The notes under the pieces are model-generated. The model was not told the origin of the DNA. It ran no database searches and saw only the letters and a list, made by a program, of their open reading frames with translations. From the NCBI GenBank assembly GCA_963844235.1, contig CAWJNF010000008.1, positions 930,001-994,000 on the forward strand: 64,000 bases of DNA. The letters run 5' to 3'. Origin of the DNA: CAWJNF01 sp963844235 (GTDB lineage: Bacteria; Actinomycetota; Thermoleophilia; Gaiellales; Gaiellaceae). This document shows, in pieces, positions 1 through 7,529 of the stretch (its first letter is position 1; every line of letters starts with the position of its first letter). The position numbers and the translations under genes are program-made.

Positions 1-60
1 CAGCTGACCCACGGCGGCGCGCTCCGTGAGAGCGAAGTCGCCGGCGCGCTCGCAGCGTAA
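1..60 (+). CDS. C-terminal tail of a gene cut by the window edge
   Basis: The first 60 bases read as an open frame from base 1, ending in TAA at 58-60 and giving 19 residues (QLTHGGALRESEVAGALAA). The composition is ordinary for this genome, but the piece is too short to assign to a family. It could also be a chance open frame. Confidence 0.3.
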   Translation, partial: QLTHGGALRESEVAGALAA

Positions 61-206
61 GCACCACCCCGGCCGGCCTGACCTGATCATTCGCGATCTG
101 TGGGCTCGACTGGCAGCCCGTTGTCAGGCCGCGCCGCGGCTCAGTCGCGCCCGAGCATGAGCTCGGTCGGACCGCTGCGGTGGCGCCCTTCGTGCCCGCT
201 CTTCGA

Positions 207-617
207 CTACTGCTCCGGGATCGCGGAAAAGTCCATGTAGATGAACGACCACTGGTGCCCGTCGAGGTCGCGGAAGCCCCGCATGTACATGAACCCCTGG
301 TCGTCCGGCTCACCAACGGCCTGAGCACCGGCCGCGAGGGCCTTGTCGGCGAGGTCGTCGACCTGCTCCCTGCTCTCGGTCGAGAGGCCCACCAGCACCT
401 CTCTGCTCTGCGAGGTGTCCGCGATCTTCTGACCGGCGATGAACCCCTCGAAGAACGGCTCCACGATCAGCATGACCGACGACTCCTCGCTGACGATCAT
501 GCGGGTCGCGTTCTCGTCGGTGAACTGCTGGTCGAACGTGAAGCCGAGCTTCTCGAAGAACTCGGTCGTCCTGGCCAGATCCTTCACGGGCAGGTTGATG
601 AACGTCTTCATGGCCAT
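207..617 (-). CDS. VOC-fold (glyoxalase/bleomycin-resistance-like) protein
   Basis: A 136-residue protein of the vicinal oxygen chelate superfamily. It opens with the typical first beta-strand (FINLPVKDLARTTEFFEKLGF), has a middle EESSVMLIVEPFF strand, and ends with the second module (FMYMRGFRDLDGHQWSFIYMD). In the family, paired beta-alpha-beta-beta-beta modules bind a metal or small ligand. The DGHQW segment and late acidic residues fit such a site. The substrate is not predictable; many homologues are annotated only as lactoylglutathione-lyase-like. The first ATG is preferred because AAGGAG lies 8 bases upstream. It is divergent from the copper protein at 826. Confidence 0.85.
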   Translation of the reverse strand: MAMKTFINLPVKDLARTTEFFEKLGFTFDQQFTDENATRMIVSEESSVMLIVEPFFEGFIAGQKIADTSQSREVLVGLSTESREQVDDLADKALAAGAQAVGEPDDQGFMYMRGFRDLDGHQWSFIYMDFSAIPEQ

Positions 618-825
618 CCCGAAGCTCCTTTCTCGCTTCGCGGCATTGTCTCCCCTTACAGACCGGGAGCCGCGGCGGAACTCATCGTCGCGCGACCGGT
701 AGCCGGCTGCGGGAAACCCGCATCGTTCGCTGTGGTTTGCCGGCAGCAGGCATGCGGCGAATGCGCCGACGCGGCACAGCCCTACAGTCCATACCGTAGG
801 CGGTAGCTACAGAAGGAGTGCTTCG

Positions 826-2013
826 ATGGCAAGCCATCCCTCGTCGGTTCGCCGTAGGCCGGCTCGAACGCAGTCGGGAATGTTCGGCAATGTGGCGGCT
901 GTATTGCTCGGCTTGCTGGTGGGCGTGCTGGCGATCTTCGCGCTCATGATGTGGGCGGACGCCCGCGAAGCGCGCGACGACGCGCAGCAGGCAGCGGCGC
1001 TCGTCGAGAACCAGTCGGCCGCGAGCGAGGCGCAGCCGGCAGCGTCCGGCCACGACCACGCCGCGCAGGACTACAACACCGCGCTCCCGATCGAGAGCTT
1101 TGCGGGCAACGTGCCCGAGGACGCTCAGGCGCTCGCCGAGGCGCACACACCGTATGACGCAACGCTGCCGCCACTCCCGGCAGGCGACCTCGTCAAGGTG
1201 CAGATGACGCTGAAGGACATGACTGTCGAGATCGCGCCGGGCGTCAAGTACAACACGTGGGCGTTCGACGGCCATGGGGCTCCCGGTCCGATCGTGCACG
1301 TGCGCGAAGGCCAGACGGTCGAGATGACGCTGACGAACGGCGGCTCGATTCCGCACTCGATCGACTTCCATGCGGCGCGCATCGCCCCCGACCGTGCCTT
1401 CCGCGACGCGCAGCCGGGCGAGTCGTTCACCTTCCGCTTCACCGCCGACGATCCCGGTGTCTACATGTACCACTGCGGGACGAAGCCGGTGCTCGCGCAC
1501 ATCGCCAACGGCATGTACGGCGCGATCATCGTCCAGCCCAAGGAGGGCCTCCCGCCGGTCGACAACGAGTATGTGCTGGTCGGCAGCGAGTGGTACATGA
1601 ACGGAGACGGCATCGAGGAGCCTGCGTCGCTCGACATGGCGAAGGCACGGGCCAGGTTGTCGGACTGGGTGACGTTCAACGGCTACGCCAACCAGTACGT
1701 GACGCATCCGTTGACCGCAGATCCCGGAGAGACAACGCGCTTCTGGGTCGTCGCGGCGGGGCCGACGAACAACGTCAACTTCCACGTCGTCGGCACGATC
1801 TTCGACCGGGCCTGGGAGAACTCCGACCTCACGAGCCCGCCGCAGCAGGGCGTCCAGACCGTCGTCGTCCCGGCGGGCGGGGGCGCGGTCTTCGACGTCA
1901 AGATCGACGACGAGGGCCTGTATCCCTTCGTCTCGCATGCCTTCGCGGACGTCGACCTCGGCCAGGTCGGCCTCCTGAAGGTGGGAGACCCCGAGGGCAC
2001 CGCCAGCCACTGA
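826..2013 (+). CDS. Membrane-anchored NirK-like two-domain multicopper protein
   Basis: A 395-residue protein with one membrane segment (about 19-43), a linker rich in Ala, Gln and Glu, then two cupredoxin domains (about 120-240 and 245-388). Domain 1 has PHSIDFH and MYHCGTKPVLAHIANGM. By comparison with copper nitrite reductase, H177, C217, H225 and M230 would be type-1 copper ligands and H182, H216 and H371 type-2 ligands. The catalytic Asp (D180) is kept, but the active-site His of the GGHGD motif reads GTIFD here, so nitrite reduction is doubtful. It may be an oxidase or an electron-transfer copper protein outside the membrane. The RBS is GAAGGAG. Next to it is only an unknown gene. Confidence 0.82.
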   Translation: MASHPSSVRRRPARTQSGMFGNVAAVLLGLLVGVLAIFALMMWADAREARDDAQQAAALVENQSAASEAQPAASGHDHAAQDYNTALPIESFAGNVPEDAQALAEAHTPYDATLPPLPAGDLVKVQMTLKDMTVEIAPGVKYNTWAFDGHGAPGPIVHVREGQTVEMTLTNGGSIPHSIDFHAARIAPDRAFRDAQPGESFTFRFTADDPGVYMYHCGTKPVLAHIANGMYGAIIVQPKEGLPPVDNEYVLVGSEWYMNGDGIEEPASLDMAKARARLSDWVTFNGYANQYVTHPLTADPGETTRFWVVAAGPTNNVNFHVVGTIFDRAWENSDLTSPPQQGVQTVVVPAGGGAVFDVKIDDEGLYPFVSHAFADVDLGQVGLLKVGDPEGTASH

Positions 2014-2063
2014 GCTGCTGGGCCAGCGCCACGCCGGCCTGGCGAAGGCATCGTGACCGGTGA

Positions 2064-2684
2064 ATGAAGTCCGGCGTCGATCTCTACTGGCTTCCGTTGG
2101 GGGCCGGCGGTCATTTCGTACGGTTGAACGGACGCATGTTCGAGGCGGTGGTGGCACGGCTCGAGAAGCGACCGACCGAGGATCTCTACCATTCCGCGCT
2201 CGTCGTCACCGTGCCCGACGGAGCGTTCGTCATCGAGCAGGCACCGGTACGCGACGGGAATGGCGCGTTGCGCGGCGTTGTCGCCGAAGGCGCGGTCGGC
2301 AGCCGCTGGGCGCGATCGCTGCGCATCTTTCGATACGAGGTCCGATGTTGGCATGACGGCGTGATCCCGGACATCGACGAGGCGGTCGATAGCCCGCGGA
2401 CGCTGACACGTGATCAATCCCTCGCGCAACGCTGCCTCGAGCTCGTCCCTAATGCCCCCACACCGGTCTGGGGGCGTGACGAGCTCGGAGCCGGCGAGAT
2501 GTGGAACTCGAACTCGACGATCTCATGGCTGATTGCGCGCAGCGGGCTCGGCGTCGAGAAGATACATCCGCCAGCAGGCGGGCGGGCTCCGGGTTGGCGT
2601 GCCGGTGTTGTCGTGGCGAGCCGGCAGGAGATACAAAGGGACCGACCGCTCGGTTCTTGTGCTCGGGAAAGGAGTGTCGAATGA
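2064..2684 (+). CDS. Conserved-looking protein of unknown function
   Basis: A 206-residue protein I cannot place in a family. There is no signal peptide or membrane segment. The central part (YHSALVVTVPDGAFVIEQAP, then RSLRIFRYEVRCWHDGVIPD) and a later WNSNSTISWLIARSG stretch look like a folded enzyme-like domain. The arrangement recalls permuted papain-like proteins in which a His precedes the nucleophile, but no clear Cys nucleophile is present, so that is only a guess. The stop overlaps the start of the next gene as ATGA, implying translational coupling to the deazaflavin-type reductase. The Arg-rich C-terminal 20 residues lie over the next gene's leader and may not be conserved. Confidence 0.6.
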   Translation: MKSGVDLYWLPLGAGGHFVRLNGRMFEAVVARLEKRPTEDLYHSALVVTVPDGAFVIEQAPVRDGNGALRGVVAEGAVGSRWARSLRIFRYEVRCWHDGVIPDIDEAVDSPRTLTRDQSLAQRCLELVPNAPTPVWGRDELGAGEMWNSNSTISWLIARSGLGVEKIHPPAGGRAPGWRAGVVVASRQEIQRDRPLGSCARERSVE

Positions 2685-3100
2685 GCAAGGCGGAAGATCT
2701 CTTCGGCGAGGAACACGTGCGCCGCTACCGGGAGACCGATGGCGAGGTCGGCCACATCTGGCGGCGCGGCTCGAAGATCCTGCTGCTGACGACGAAGGGC
2801 CGTACGAGCGGCGAGCCCCGCACCGCGCCGCTTATCTACGAGGACGCCGACGGTGCCTACGTCATCGTCGCCTCCAAGGGCGGGTCGCCTGAGCATCCGG
2901 GTTGGTACAAGAACCTCGCCAAGGAGCCGCAGGTCGAGCTGCAGGTGAAGGGCGAGGTCTTCCCCGCCCAGGCCCGGACAGCGAGCGGCGAGGAGCGTGA
3001 GCGGCTCTGGAAGCTGGCGGCGCTCCAGTGGCCCGACTACGACGCCTACCAGAGGAAGGCAGAGCGAGAGATCCCGGTGGTCGTGCTCGAGCGCGCCTGA
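2681..3100 (+). CDS. Nitroreductase-family deazaflavin (F420)-dependent oxidoreductase
   Basis: A 139-residue protein of the Ddn/FDOR-like split-barrel family. The family signature runs from about residue 30: LLTTKGRTSGEPRTAPLIY, then YVIVASKGG, then HPGWYKNLAKEPQVELQV. Family members bind coenzyme F420H2 and reduce nitro compounds, quinones or other electrophiles at the membrane face. The substrate cannot be read from sequence. The ATG at 2681 is chosen because GGAAAGGAG precedes it at normal spacing and it overlaps the upstream stop (ATGA). It probably forms a two-gene unit with the upstream unknown gene. Confidence 0.88.
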   Translation: MSKAEDLFGEEHVRRYRETDGEVGHIWRRGSKILLLTTKGRTSGEPRTAPLIYEDADGAYVIVASKGGSPEHPGWYKNLAKEPQVELQVKGEVFPAQARTASGEERERLWKLAALQWPDYDAYQRKAEREIPVVVLERA

Positions 3101-3185
3101 TCGTCACGAGAGCTGTGCCGCTCGACAGGGTCCGCCAGCAAGGGCAAACTCGCTCAGATACGAGGCATAGCTCAGCATGGCCTCA

Positions 3186-3910
3186 CGCCAGCAGTCTCGA
3201 CCGGCGGGGCGGGCTCGCCGAGTCAGGACGGTCTTCCTGCGCCGAGCGGCTCGCATGGCGCTGCGCGCTCACGCCGCGGACCGCGCGCGAGCACGTGCGG
3301 GTGGCGCGCCGACTCCCGGAGCTGGCCCTCATCCACGCCGCCTTCGCCCGGGGCGAGCTGTCGCATGCGAAGGTGCGCCGGCTCACCCGCGTCGCGACGG
3401 CAGAGGATGAGGAGGAGCTGCTCGCGCTTGCCCGGGTCTTCACCGCGGCCCAGCTCGAGCGGGGCGGTGAGGGCCTACCGGCGCGTTACGACCGGAGAGG
3501 CGCGCGAGCTGCAGGAGGGCGCAGTACCCGAGCGTGTCTGGGAGGCCGACGGGTCGCTCGCGATCCACGGCCGGCTCGCGCCCGAGGACGGGGCGCTTTT
3601 CCTGCGGGCCCTCGACGCGATGCGCGACGCGCTCGGGAGTAGGGCCGCGGTTCCGCGGAACCGCGGCCCGCGCGGCAGGCGTCGAACGCCGAGGCGCTCC
3701 TCGCCGTCGCGGATGCCGCCCTCAGCCATCCCGGCGAGAGCCGCACGGGCGGCGAGCGCCACCAGGTCGTCGTCCACGCTGGCGAGGGGCCCTCTCCCAC
3801 GACGGCGAGGGAGGCTGCGAGCTCGACGACGGGATCGCCCTCGCTCCGGAGAGGGCGCGCCGACTCGCCTGCGCCTGGCGGTGATGAGCGCCTGGTATGC
3901 CCGCGGAGCA
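3186..3910 (+). pseudogene. DUF222 / 13E12-repeat HNH-type gene, degraded
   Basis: Pieces of one DUF222 protein appear in successive frames. The N-terminal part (SCAERLAWRCALTPRTAREHVRVARRLPEL, then HAKVRRLTRVATAEDEEELLALAR) is in one frame. Near 3465 the match moves to another frame (VRAYRRVTTGEARELQEGA, then SLAIHGRLAPEDGALFLRAL). Near 3660 it moves to a third (ASNAEALLAVADAALSHPGE, then TGGERHQVVVH), and then again to a frame with GCELDDGIALAPERARRLAC. The start and the usual C-terminal HNH nuclease domain are missing. At least three indels plus end truncation make this a pseudogene. The family is common, often multicopy, in actinobacteria and linked to mobile DNA. Confidence 0.85.
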
Positions 3911-4106
3911 GGGCGATCTTTCGCTCAAGCCGGACGACTAGCTGTCGTCTTGGCGGCTCTCCCTTCATGGTCTCCTTCCGCGACTCGGAGGAGTGCCTTC
4001 GCTGCATGAGTCCTCGCGCCGCAAGCCAGGCCAAGGGCACGCGACTGGTTTACTCGCACGCGATCGCAGCGGTCGCGATCCAGCTCGAGCCCGCGAGCTG
4101 AAGAAT

Positions 4107-5015
4107 CTAGCTTCGCTCGCGCAGCAGTGCGCCGAGGTCGGCCACCGGCCCCAGGTGGCGCAGCTTGTCCGGGTTGACGATCCCGCTCACGCCCTGGATC
4201 TGGCCCTCCGCGACGTCAAGGACCATCACGCTGATCAGTTTGCCCTCGCTATCGAAGAACATCGCGCCCGGTTGCCCGTTCACCTCCTCGCGCCGGATGT
4301 GGTAGCCGCCGACACGGGCGCCGGCGCGCACCCACGCCATCAACGTGCGCGCCACCCTTGCTCGGCCGTGGACCGCACGTGCGAGGGCCGGCGCCTTGCC
4401 GCCGCCGTCACCGCGGAGCACGACGTCGTGGGCCAGCAGCTCCTCCAGCCCTTCGAGATCGCCCTCCTCGGCGGCCGCGAAGAAGCGGGTCGCGAGCTCC
4501 TCCCGCTGCTCCCGCGAGACCTCGAAGCGGGGCCGCCGCTCCTCCACATGGCGGCGGGCCCGGGCGGCGAGCTGGCGCGCGTTCTGCTCGCTCGTGCCGA
4601 CGATCTCCGCGATCCGCTCGTAGGGCTCGTCGAACACCTCACGCAGCAGGAACGCGGCGCGCTGCTCCGGCGACAGGCTCTCGAGCAGGACGAGAAAGGC
4701 CAGCGACAGCGAGTCCGCCATCTCGACCTTGCGAGCAGGATCGTCGGCGCCGCTCGCCAGCAGCGGCTCCGGCAGCCACTCGCCCACATAGGTCTCGCGC
4801 CGCACCCGCGCCGAGCGCAGCTGGTCGAGCGAAAGCCGCGAGACCACCGTCGACAGGTAGGCGCGCGGCGACTCGATCCGCTCGCCGCCCTCGCGCGCCC
4901 TATGGAGACGCAGGAACCCCTCCTGCACCACGTCCTCCGCCTCGCTCACGCTGCCCAGCATCCGGTAGGCGATCGCGAACACCGACGGGCGCAGCTCCTC
5001 GAACTCCTCGCTCAT
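4107..5015 (-). CDS. ECF41-family RNA polymerase sigma factor with SnoaL-like C-terminal domain
   Basis: A 302-residue sigma factor. Region 2 spans about 1-72, a linker carries WLPEP (80-84), and region 4 spans about 105-160 (SPEQRAAFLLREVF, YERIAEIVG). A C-terminal SnoaL/NTF2-like domain runs from about 170 to 300. The ECF41 signature motifs DGGGK (203-207) and NPDKL (281-285) are both exact. In ECF41 proteins the fused C-terminal domain replaces a separate anti-sigma factor and tunes activity. The gene starts 3 bases after the epimerase stop, so both are transcribed from the ECF41-type promoter at 5997-6023. Positive autoregulation is therefore likely. The inducing signal is unknown. Confidence 0.95.
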   Translation of the reverse strand: MSEEFEELRPSVFAIAYRMLGSVSEAEDVVQEGFLRLHRAREGGERIESPRAYLSTVVSRLSLDQLRSARVRRETYVGEWLPEPLLASGADDPARKVEMADSLSLAFLVLLESLSPEQRAAFLLREVFDEPYERIAEIVGTSEQNARQLAARARRHVEERRPRFEVSREQREELATRFFAAAEEGDLEGLEELLAHDVVLRGDGGGKAPALARAVHGRARVARTLMAWVRAGARVGGYHIRREEVNGQPGAMFFDSEGKLISVMVLDVAEGQIQGVSGIVNPDKLRHLGPVADLGALLRERS

Positions 5016-5018
5016 CGC

Positions 5019-5966
5019 TCAGCCGAGCCCCTGCGCGAAGCCCTGCCGCCAGCTCGCATAGCGCGGCTTCCAGCCGAGCTCGCGCTTCGCCTTCTCGTTC
5101 GAGGCACCCCGCACCTCGGTCATCATGACGGCCGCCGCCTCACCCGCCAGGAGCCGACCGAGCCAGCGCGGCACGCGCCGCGGCGGCTTGGCGCCCAGCA
5201 CGCGCGCCAGCTCGGGCATCCAGTCCCGCGCCGGGGCGGGGTCGTCGTCCACGACGTTGTAGATGCCAGGCTGGCCGTGCTCGACCGCGACCGCGGTGGC
5301 CGTCGCGGCGTCGTCGACGTGGATGAAGGACCAGATCCCGCCGCCGTCTCCGACCACGGGGAACTGGCGCTTGCGGATCGCCATGGTGTGGGCGGCGGCG
5401 GGGTCGCCGCTGAGGGTGGTGCCGGGGCCGTAGAACCCGCCGTAGCGGAGCACCACGCCCTCGAGCCAGCCCGCCCCGGTCACCGCCTCCTCCAGGTGGC
5501 GGATGGCGTCCAGCATGCCGCGGAGCTTCTCCGGTGGGTCGGGATCGAATGGAGCGTCCTCGCCCTTCACGGATCCGCCCGTGCGCGCGGCCGGCCAGCC
5601 CGCAAAGCTCTGCGCCACGAAGCGGCGCGCGCCGATGGCGCGGCCGGCGGCGAGCAGGTGGTCGGTGCCTTCCGTACGCAGTCGGTTCGTGGTCTCGAAG
5701 AAACGGTCGATGTGGCGCAAGTCGAACTCGCCCGACAGCGCCGTGAGCTGATGCACGATCACCTCGGGCTCGGCGGACGCCACCGCCTGGGCGACCGCGT
5801 CGGGGTCGAGCGCGTCGGCCACGACCGGGCGCCCTCCCAAGCTGCGCACGAGGTCCTGCTTCGATGCGCTCCTGGTCATCCCGACCACCTCGTGGCCTCG
5901 CGCCACGAGTTTCGGGACGAGCTCTCTGCCGAGAACGCCTGTGGCGCCGGCTACGAAGACCTTCAT
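5019..5966 (-). CDS. NAD(P)-dependent epimerase/dehydratase-like oxidoreductase (ECF41 partner)
   Basis: A 315-residue extended/atypical SDR protein. The N-terminal Rossmann motif is VFVAGATGVLGRELVPKLVARGHEVVGMTRS. The middle carries QSFAGWPAARTGG and later RYGGFYGPGTT, typical of NAD-binding epimerase-like reductases. ECF41 sigma factors usually neighbour a carboxymuconolactone decarboxylase, an oxidoreductase or an epimerase (COE genes), and this gene fits that rule. The start ATG follows a GAGAGGAG ribosome site, and the ECF41 promoter lies about 30 bases upstream. The substrate is unknown. It is the first gene of a two-gene operon with the sigma factor. Confidence 0.9.
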   Translation of the reverse strand: MKVFVAGATGVLGRELVPKLVARGHEVVGMTRSASKQDLVRSLGGRPVVADALDPDAVAQAVASAEPEVIVHQLTALSGEFDLRHIDRFFETTNRLRTEGTDHLLAAGRAIGARRFVAQSFAGWPAARTGGSVKGEDAPFDPDPPEKLRGMLDAIRHLEEAVTGAGWLEGVVLRYGGFYGPGTTLSGDPAAAHTMAIRKRQFPVVGDGGGIWSFIHVDDAATATAVAVEHGQPGIYNVVDDDPAPARDWMPELARVLGAKPPRRVPRWLGRLLAGEAAAVMMTEVRGASNEKAKRELGWKPRYASWRQGFAQGLG

Positions 5967-5996
5967 GACTGCTCCTCTCGTCTCATTTGCCCTTGA

Positions 5997-6023
5997 GACG
6001 AGATAGAGGGGTCGCCTGTGACA
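5997..6023 (-). promoter_or_regulatory. ECF41-type promoter of the epimerase-sigma operon
   Basis: On the minus strand, TGTCACA (6023-6017) is followed by 16 bases and then CGTC (6000-5997). This is the published ECF41 -35/-10 pair with the expected spacing. It sits 30 bases before the epimerase ATG and predicts self-activation by the sigma factor downstream. Confidence 0.85.
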
Positions 6024-6169
6024 GTGCTCGGCGCTCGGTGTTGGGCCCGGCGGCAAGGCTGTAACCGACCGCTGGGTCGGGGCTCGCGAAGGAGGCACCA
6101 GCCCTCGCCCCCCGTGATCCGGTGTAGCCTTCGCTCGCGGCGTGGACGTGCGCCGCTAACTGCGGCGAT

Positions 6170-6206
6170 GCACCCGAGCCCTCTACCTCATAGTGAGCTT
6201 GGGTGC
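6170..6206. other. Stem-loop in the 394-base gap between the ECF41 operon and the element
   Basis: GCACCCGAGC (6170-6179) pairs with GCTTGGGTGC (6197-6206) with one G-U pair, and a smaller CTCA/TGAG stem lies in the loop. No coding sequence is visible between 5967 and 6360. The stem has no T-run, so it could be a transcript end or a DNA site. Confidence 0.35.
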
Positions 6207-6360
6207 GTCGGCGTGCACCCGGGCCCCCAGGCGCCATGCCGAGCCACTGCCGGCCGCACCGCGGGCACCGCCACGACGCGGTAGCGCGGGAATCCGGGCC
6301 CTGCGTTTCGGAAAAGGCGGCGGAAAGAGGACGAACCCCGAACCGCCCGGGTCGCCGAGA

Positions 6361-6437
6361 ACGAAAAAGGCCCTGCTTAGCAGGGCCTTTCCGAGTAGCG
6401 GGGGCAGGATTTGAACCTGCGACCTCCGGGTTATGAG
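6361..6437 (-). repeat. attL: left 77-bp direct repeat, displaced 3' half of tRNA-fMet
   Basis: Identical over 77 bases to 17636-17712. Positions 6396-6437 correspond to the 3' 42 bases of tRNA-fMet, up to and including the anticodon (ATGAG on the plus strand); the rest is the tRNA terminator. The match stops at 6437, where no 5' half of a tRNA follows, so it is a partial copy and not a functional tRNA. Confidence 0.93.
6366..6390 (-). terminator. Duplicated tRNA-fMet terminator hairpin
   Basis: AAAGGCCCTGC, a TTA loop, then GCAGGGCCTTT: a perfect 11-bp stem. On the minus strand the U-run follows. It is the left copy of the terminator at 17641-17665. Confidence 0.8.
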
Positions 6438-6511
6438 TTCGAGCCGGTAGGCATCAGGGCGCATGGTTCAGCCAAATAGTCGGCGCTAAGGACGGCTAAC
6501 AACGGGGTAGG

Positions 6512-6530
6512 TGTGCAGGAAACGTGCAGG
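6512..6530. other. Left candidate integrase arm-type site
   Basis: TGTGCAGGAAACGTGCAGG contains two direct GTGCAGG units separated by AAAC. The same 19 bases recur at 17589-17607 inside the other end. Paired direct repeats near both att cores are typical of arm-binding sites of tyrosine integrases. Confidence 0.6.
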
Positions 6531-6576
6531 TAAACCGGGCCGGCCGAGCTCGTCTACCACTCAAGGGAGGATTTGG

Positions 6577-6599
6577 CCCCGGCCCCCCGACCCGAGCCC
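6577..6599. repeat. GC-rich interspersed repeat, copy 1 of 4
   Basis: Begins CCCCGGCCCCCCGA and ends with a GAGCCC-like segment. Related copies lie at 7089-7111, 10493-10514 and 13090-13111, all inside the element and between genes or gene remnants. I saw no copy outside the element. Confidence 0.5.
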
Positions 6600-6690
6600 T
6601 GTGTGCCGCGAAGTACGACGTCTTGCCTCACGCGCCTACACACGCGGGAATTTCACGGTCGTCAGCCTTCTGTGCGACCATTCGCTAAGC

Positions 6691-7087
6691 ATGGAGCTCG
6701 CTGAGAACAGCGTCGAAACAGCGCTTTCGCCGGTGGTCGGTCGGCCGTTTCTCCCGGGCGTGTCGGGGAACCCGGGCGGTCGCCCGAAGGGGCTTGCACG
6801 CTACGTGCGCGAGCTTGTAGGCGACGATGGCCGGCGGGTCGCCGACTTCATGGTCGCCGTGCTCGAGGACGAGCGCGAGCGTACGTGAGGTTCGCATGGA
6901 GGCTGGCCGTTGGCTGGCCGATCGTGGTTTCGGCCGCTCACACGTCCCGATCGAGGTCAGGCCGCCGGAGCATGAAGAGGAGATCGTCATCGAATCGCCG
7001 ATCTTCAGCATGGTCGCGGCCGCAAAGGAGGCCCAGGATCGGGAGCTTGAGGCCGCGCGGCCGGCGCTGCCTCCCGGCGCCGAGTAG
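6691..7087 (+). pseudogene. DUF5681-like phage/element protein, frameshifted
   Basis: The first part (65 residues from the ATG at 6691) contains FLPGVSGNPGGRPKG followed by LARYVRELVGDDGRRVADFMVAVLED, the usual start of DUF5681 proteins of phages and integrated elements. A stop at 6886-6888 interrupts it. The continuation MEAGRWLADRGFGRSHVPIEV, up to the stop at 7085-7087, is in the next frame, and in homologues such a segment follows directly. One small indel near 6880-6890 would restore a protein of about 130 residues. Two separate small genes are less likely. Confidence 0.65.
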
Positions 7088-7088
7088 A

Positions 7089-7111
7089 CCCCGGCCCCCG
7101 ATGTCGGAGCC
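7089..7111. repeat. GC-rich interspersed repeat, copy 2 of 4
   Basis: Begins CCCCGGCCCCCGA and ends GGAGCC. It lies 2 bases after the DUF5681 remnant stop. Confidence 0.5.
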
Positions 7112-7146
7112 GGTGGTTGGAAGAGCCGTTCGATAGATGTTAATGT

Positions 7147-7162
7147 ATCGACGAGTGTCGAT
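7147..7162. promoter_or_regulatory. Perfect inverted repeat, candidate repressor operator
   Basis: ATCGAC-GAGT-GTCGAT is a perfect 6-bp inverted repeat in an unusually AT-rich stretch (7131-7168), with a further TCGAT/ATCGA pair around 7130-7151. ArsR-like repressors use operators of this size. No repressor gene is left nearby. Confidence 0.4.
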
Positions 7163-7256
7163 TTGTCAAGCCTTGGATCGCAACTGCCCCGCGGCGGTCG
7201 GATGGGGCTTGCCGCCGGCCGCGGAGGCGACGGTACCGGTGACTTTTGCGGGCTTT

Positions 7257-7283
7257 GCATCCCTCGACGGTCTTCTCCGTCTC
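7257..7283 (+). promoter_or_regulatory. ECF-type promoter before the cysteine-rich peptide gene
   Basis: GCATCC (7257-7262), 15 bases, CGTCTC (7278-7283). The -10 begins with CGTC as in many ECF promoters. The same elements with the same spacer recur at 8166-8192, and both lie 38-39 bases before an ATG. Confidence 0.6.
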
Positions 7284-7321
7284 CATGTTGTGGACGCCAT
7301 CAACTGGACTGGAGGCTGACC

Positions 7322-7480
7322 ATGAACCGGACGATCGAGACCGCGACGAACCATCCTGCCGCGCCGACTCCCGACGAGTGTTGCGACGCGATCGAGAGAG
7401 CGGAATGTTGCGAGCCGAAGGAGCGGGCGAGCTGCTGTTCGCCGGAGAAGACCGCTTCGGGAGTGTGCGGATGTCGGTAG
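7322..7480 (+). CDS. Small cysteine-rich protein
   Basis: A 52-residue protein with nine cysteines, mostly as CC pairs (ECCDA, AECCEPKE, ASCCSPE) and a final CGCR. GGAGG at 7310-7314 gives a ribosome site, and the ECF-type promoter lies directly upstream. It precedes the SigZ-like sigma factor remnant, whose tail also ends in CGC, and the gene cluster ends with an ArsM-like stub that also has clustered Cys. I infer thiol-based binding of a soft metal or metalloid, perhaps as sensor or buffer. I do not recognise a named family. It is one of the few intact frames in the cargo. Confidence 0.6.
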   Translation: MNRTIETATNHPAAPTPDECCDAIERAECCEPKERASCCSPEKTASGVCGCR

Positions 7481-7529
7481 CCGCCGCTGCTCCCGCTTCG
7501 TCGCGCAACAGGGCGCAGCGGCGGAGCCG

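Noticed and set aside
3993..5996. Long plus-strand open frame (667 codons)
   Set aside because: It is antisense to the ECF41 sigma factor and epimerase genes, has no family pattern and is Arg/His/Leu-rich, as GC-rich shadow frames are.
6396..6437. Second tRNA-fMet gene
   Set aside because: Only the 3' 42 bases are present; no 5' half follows.
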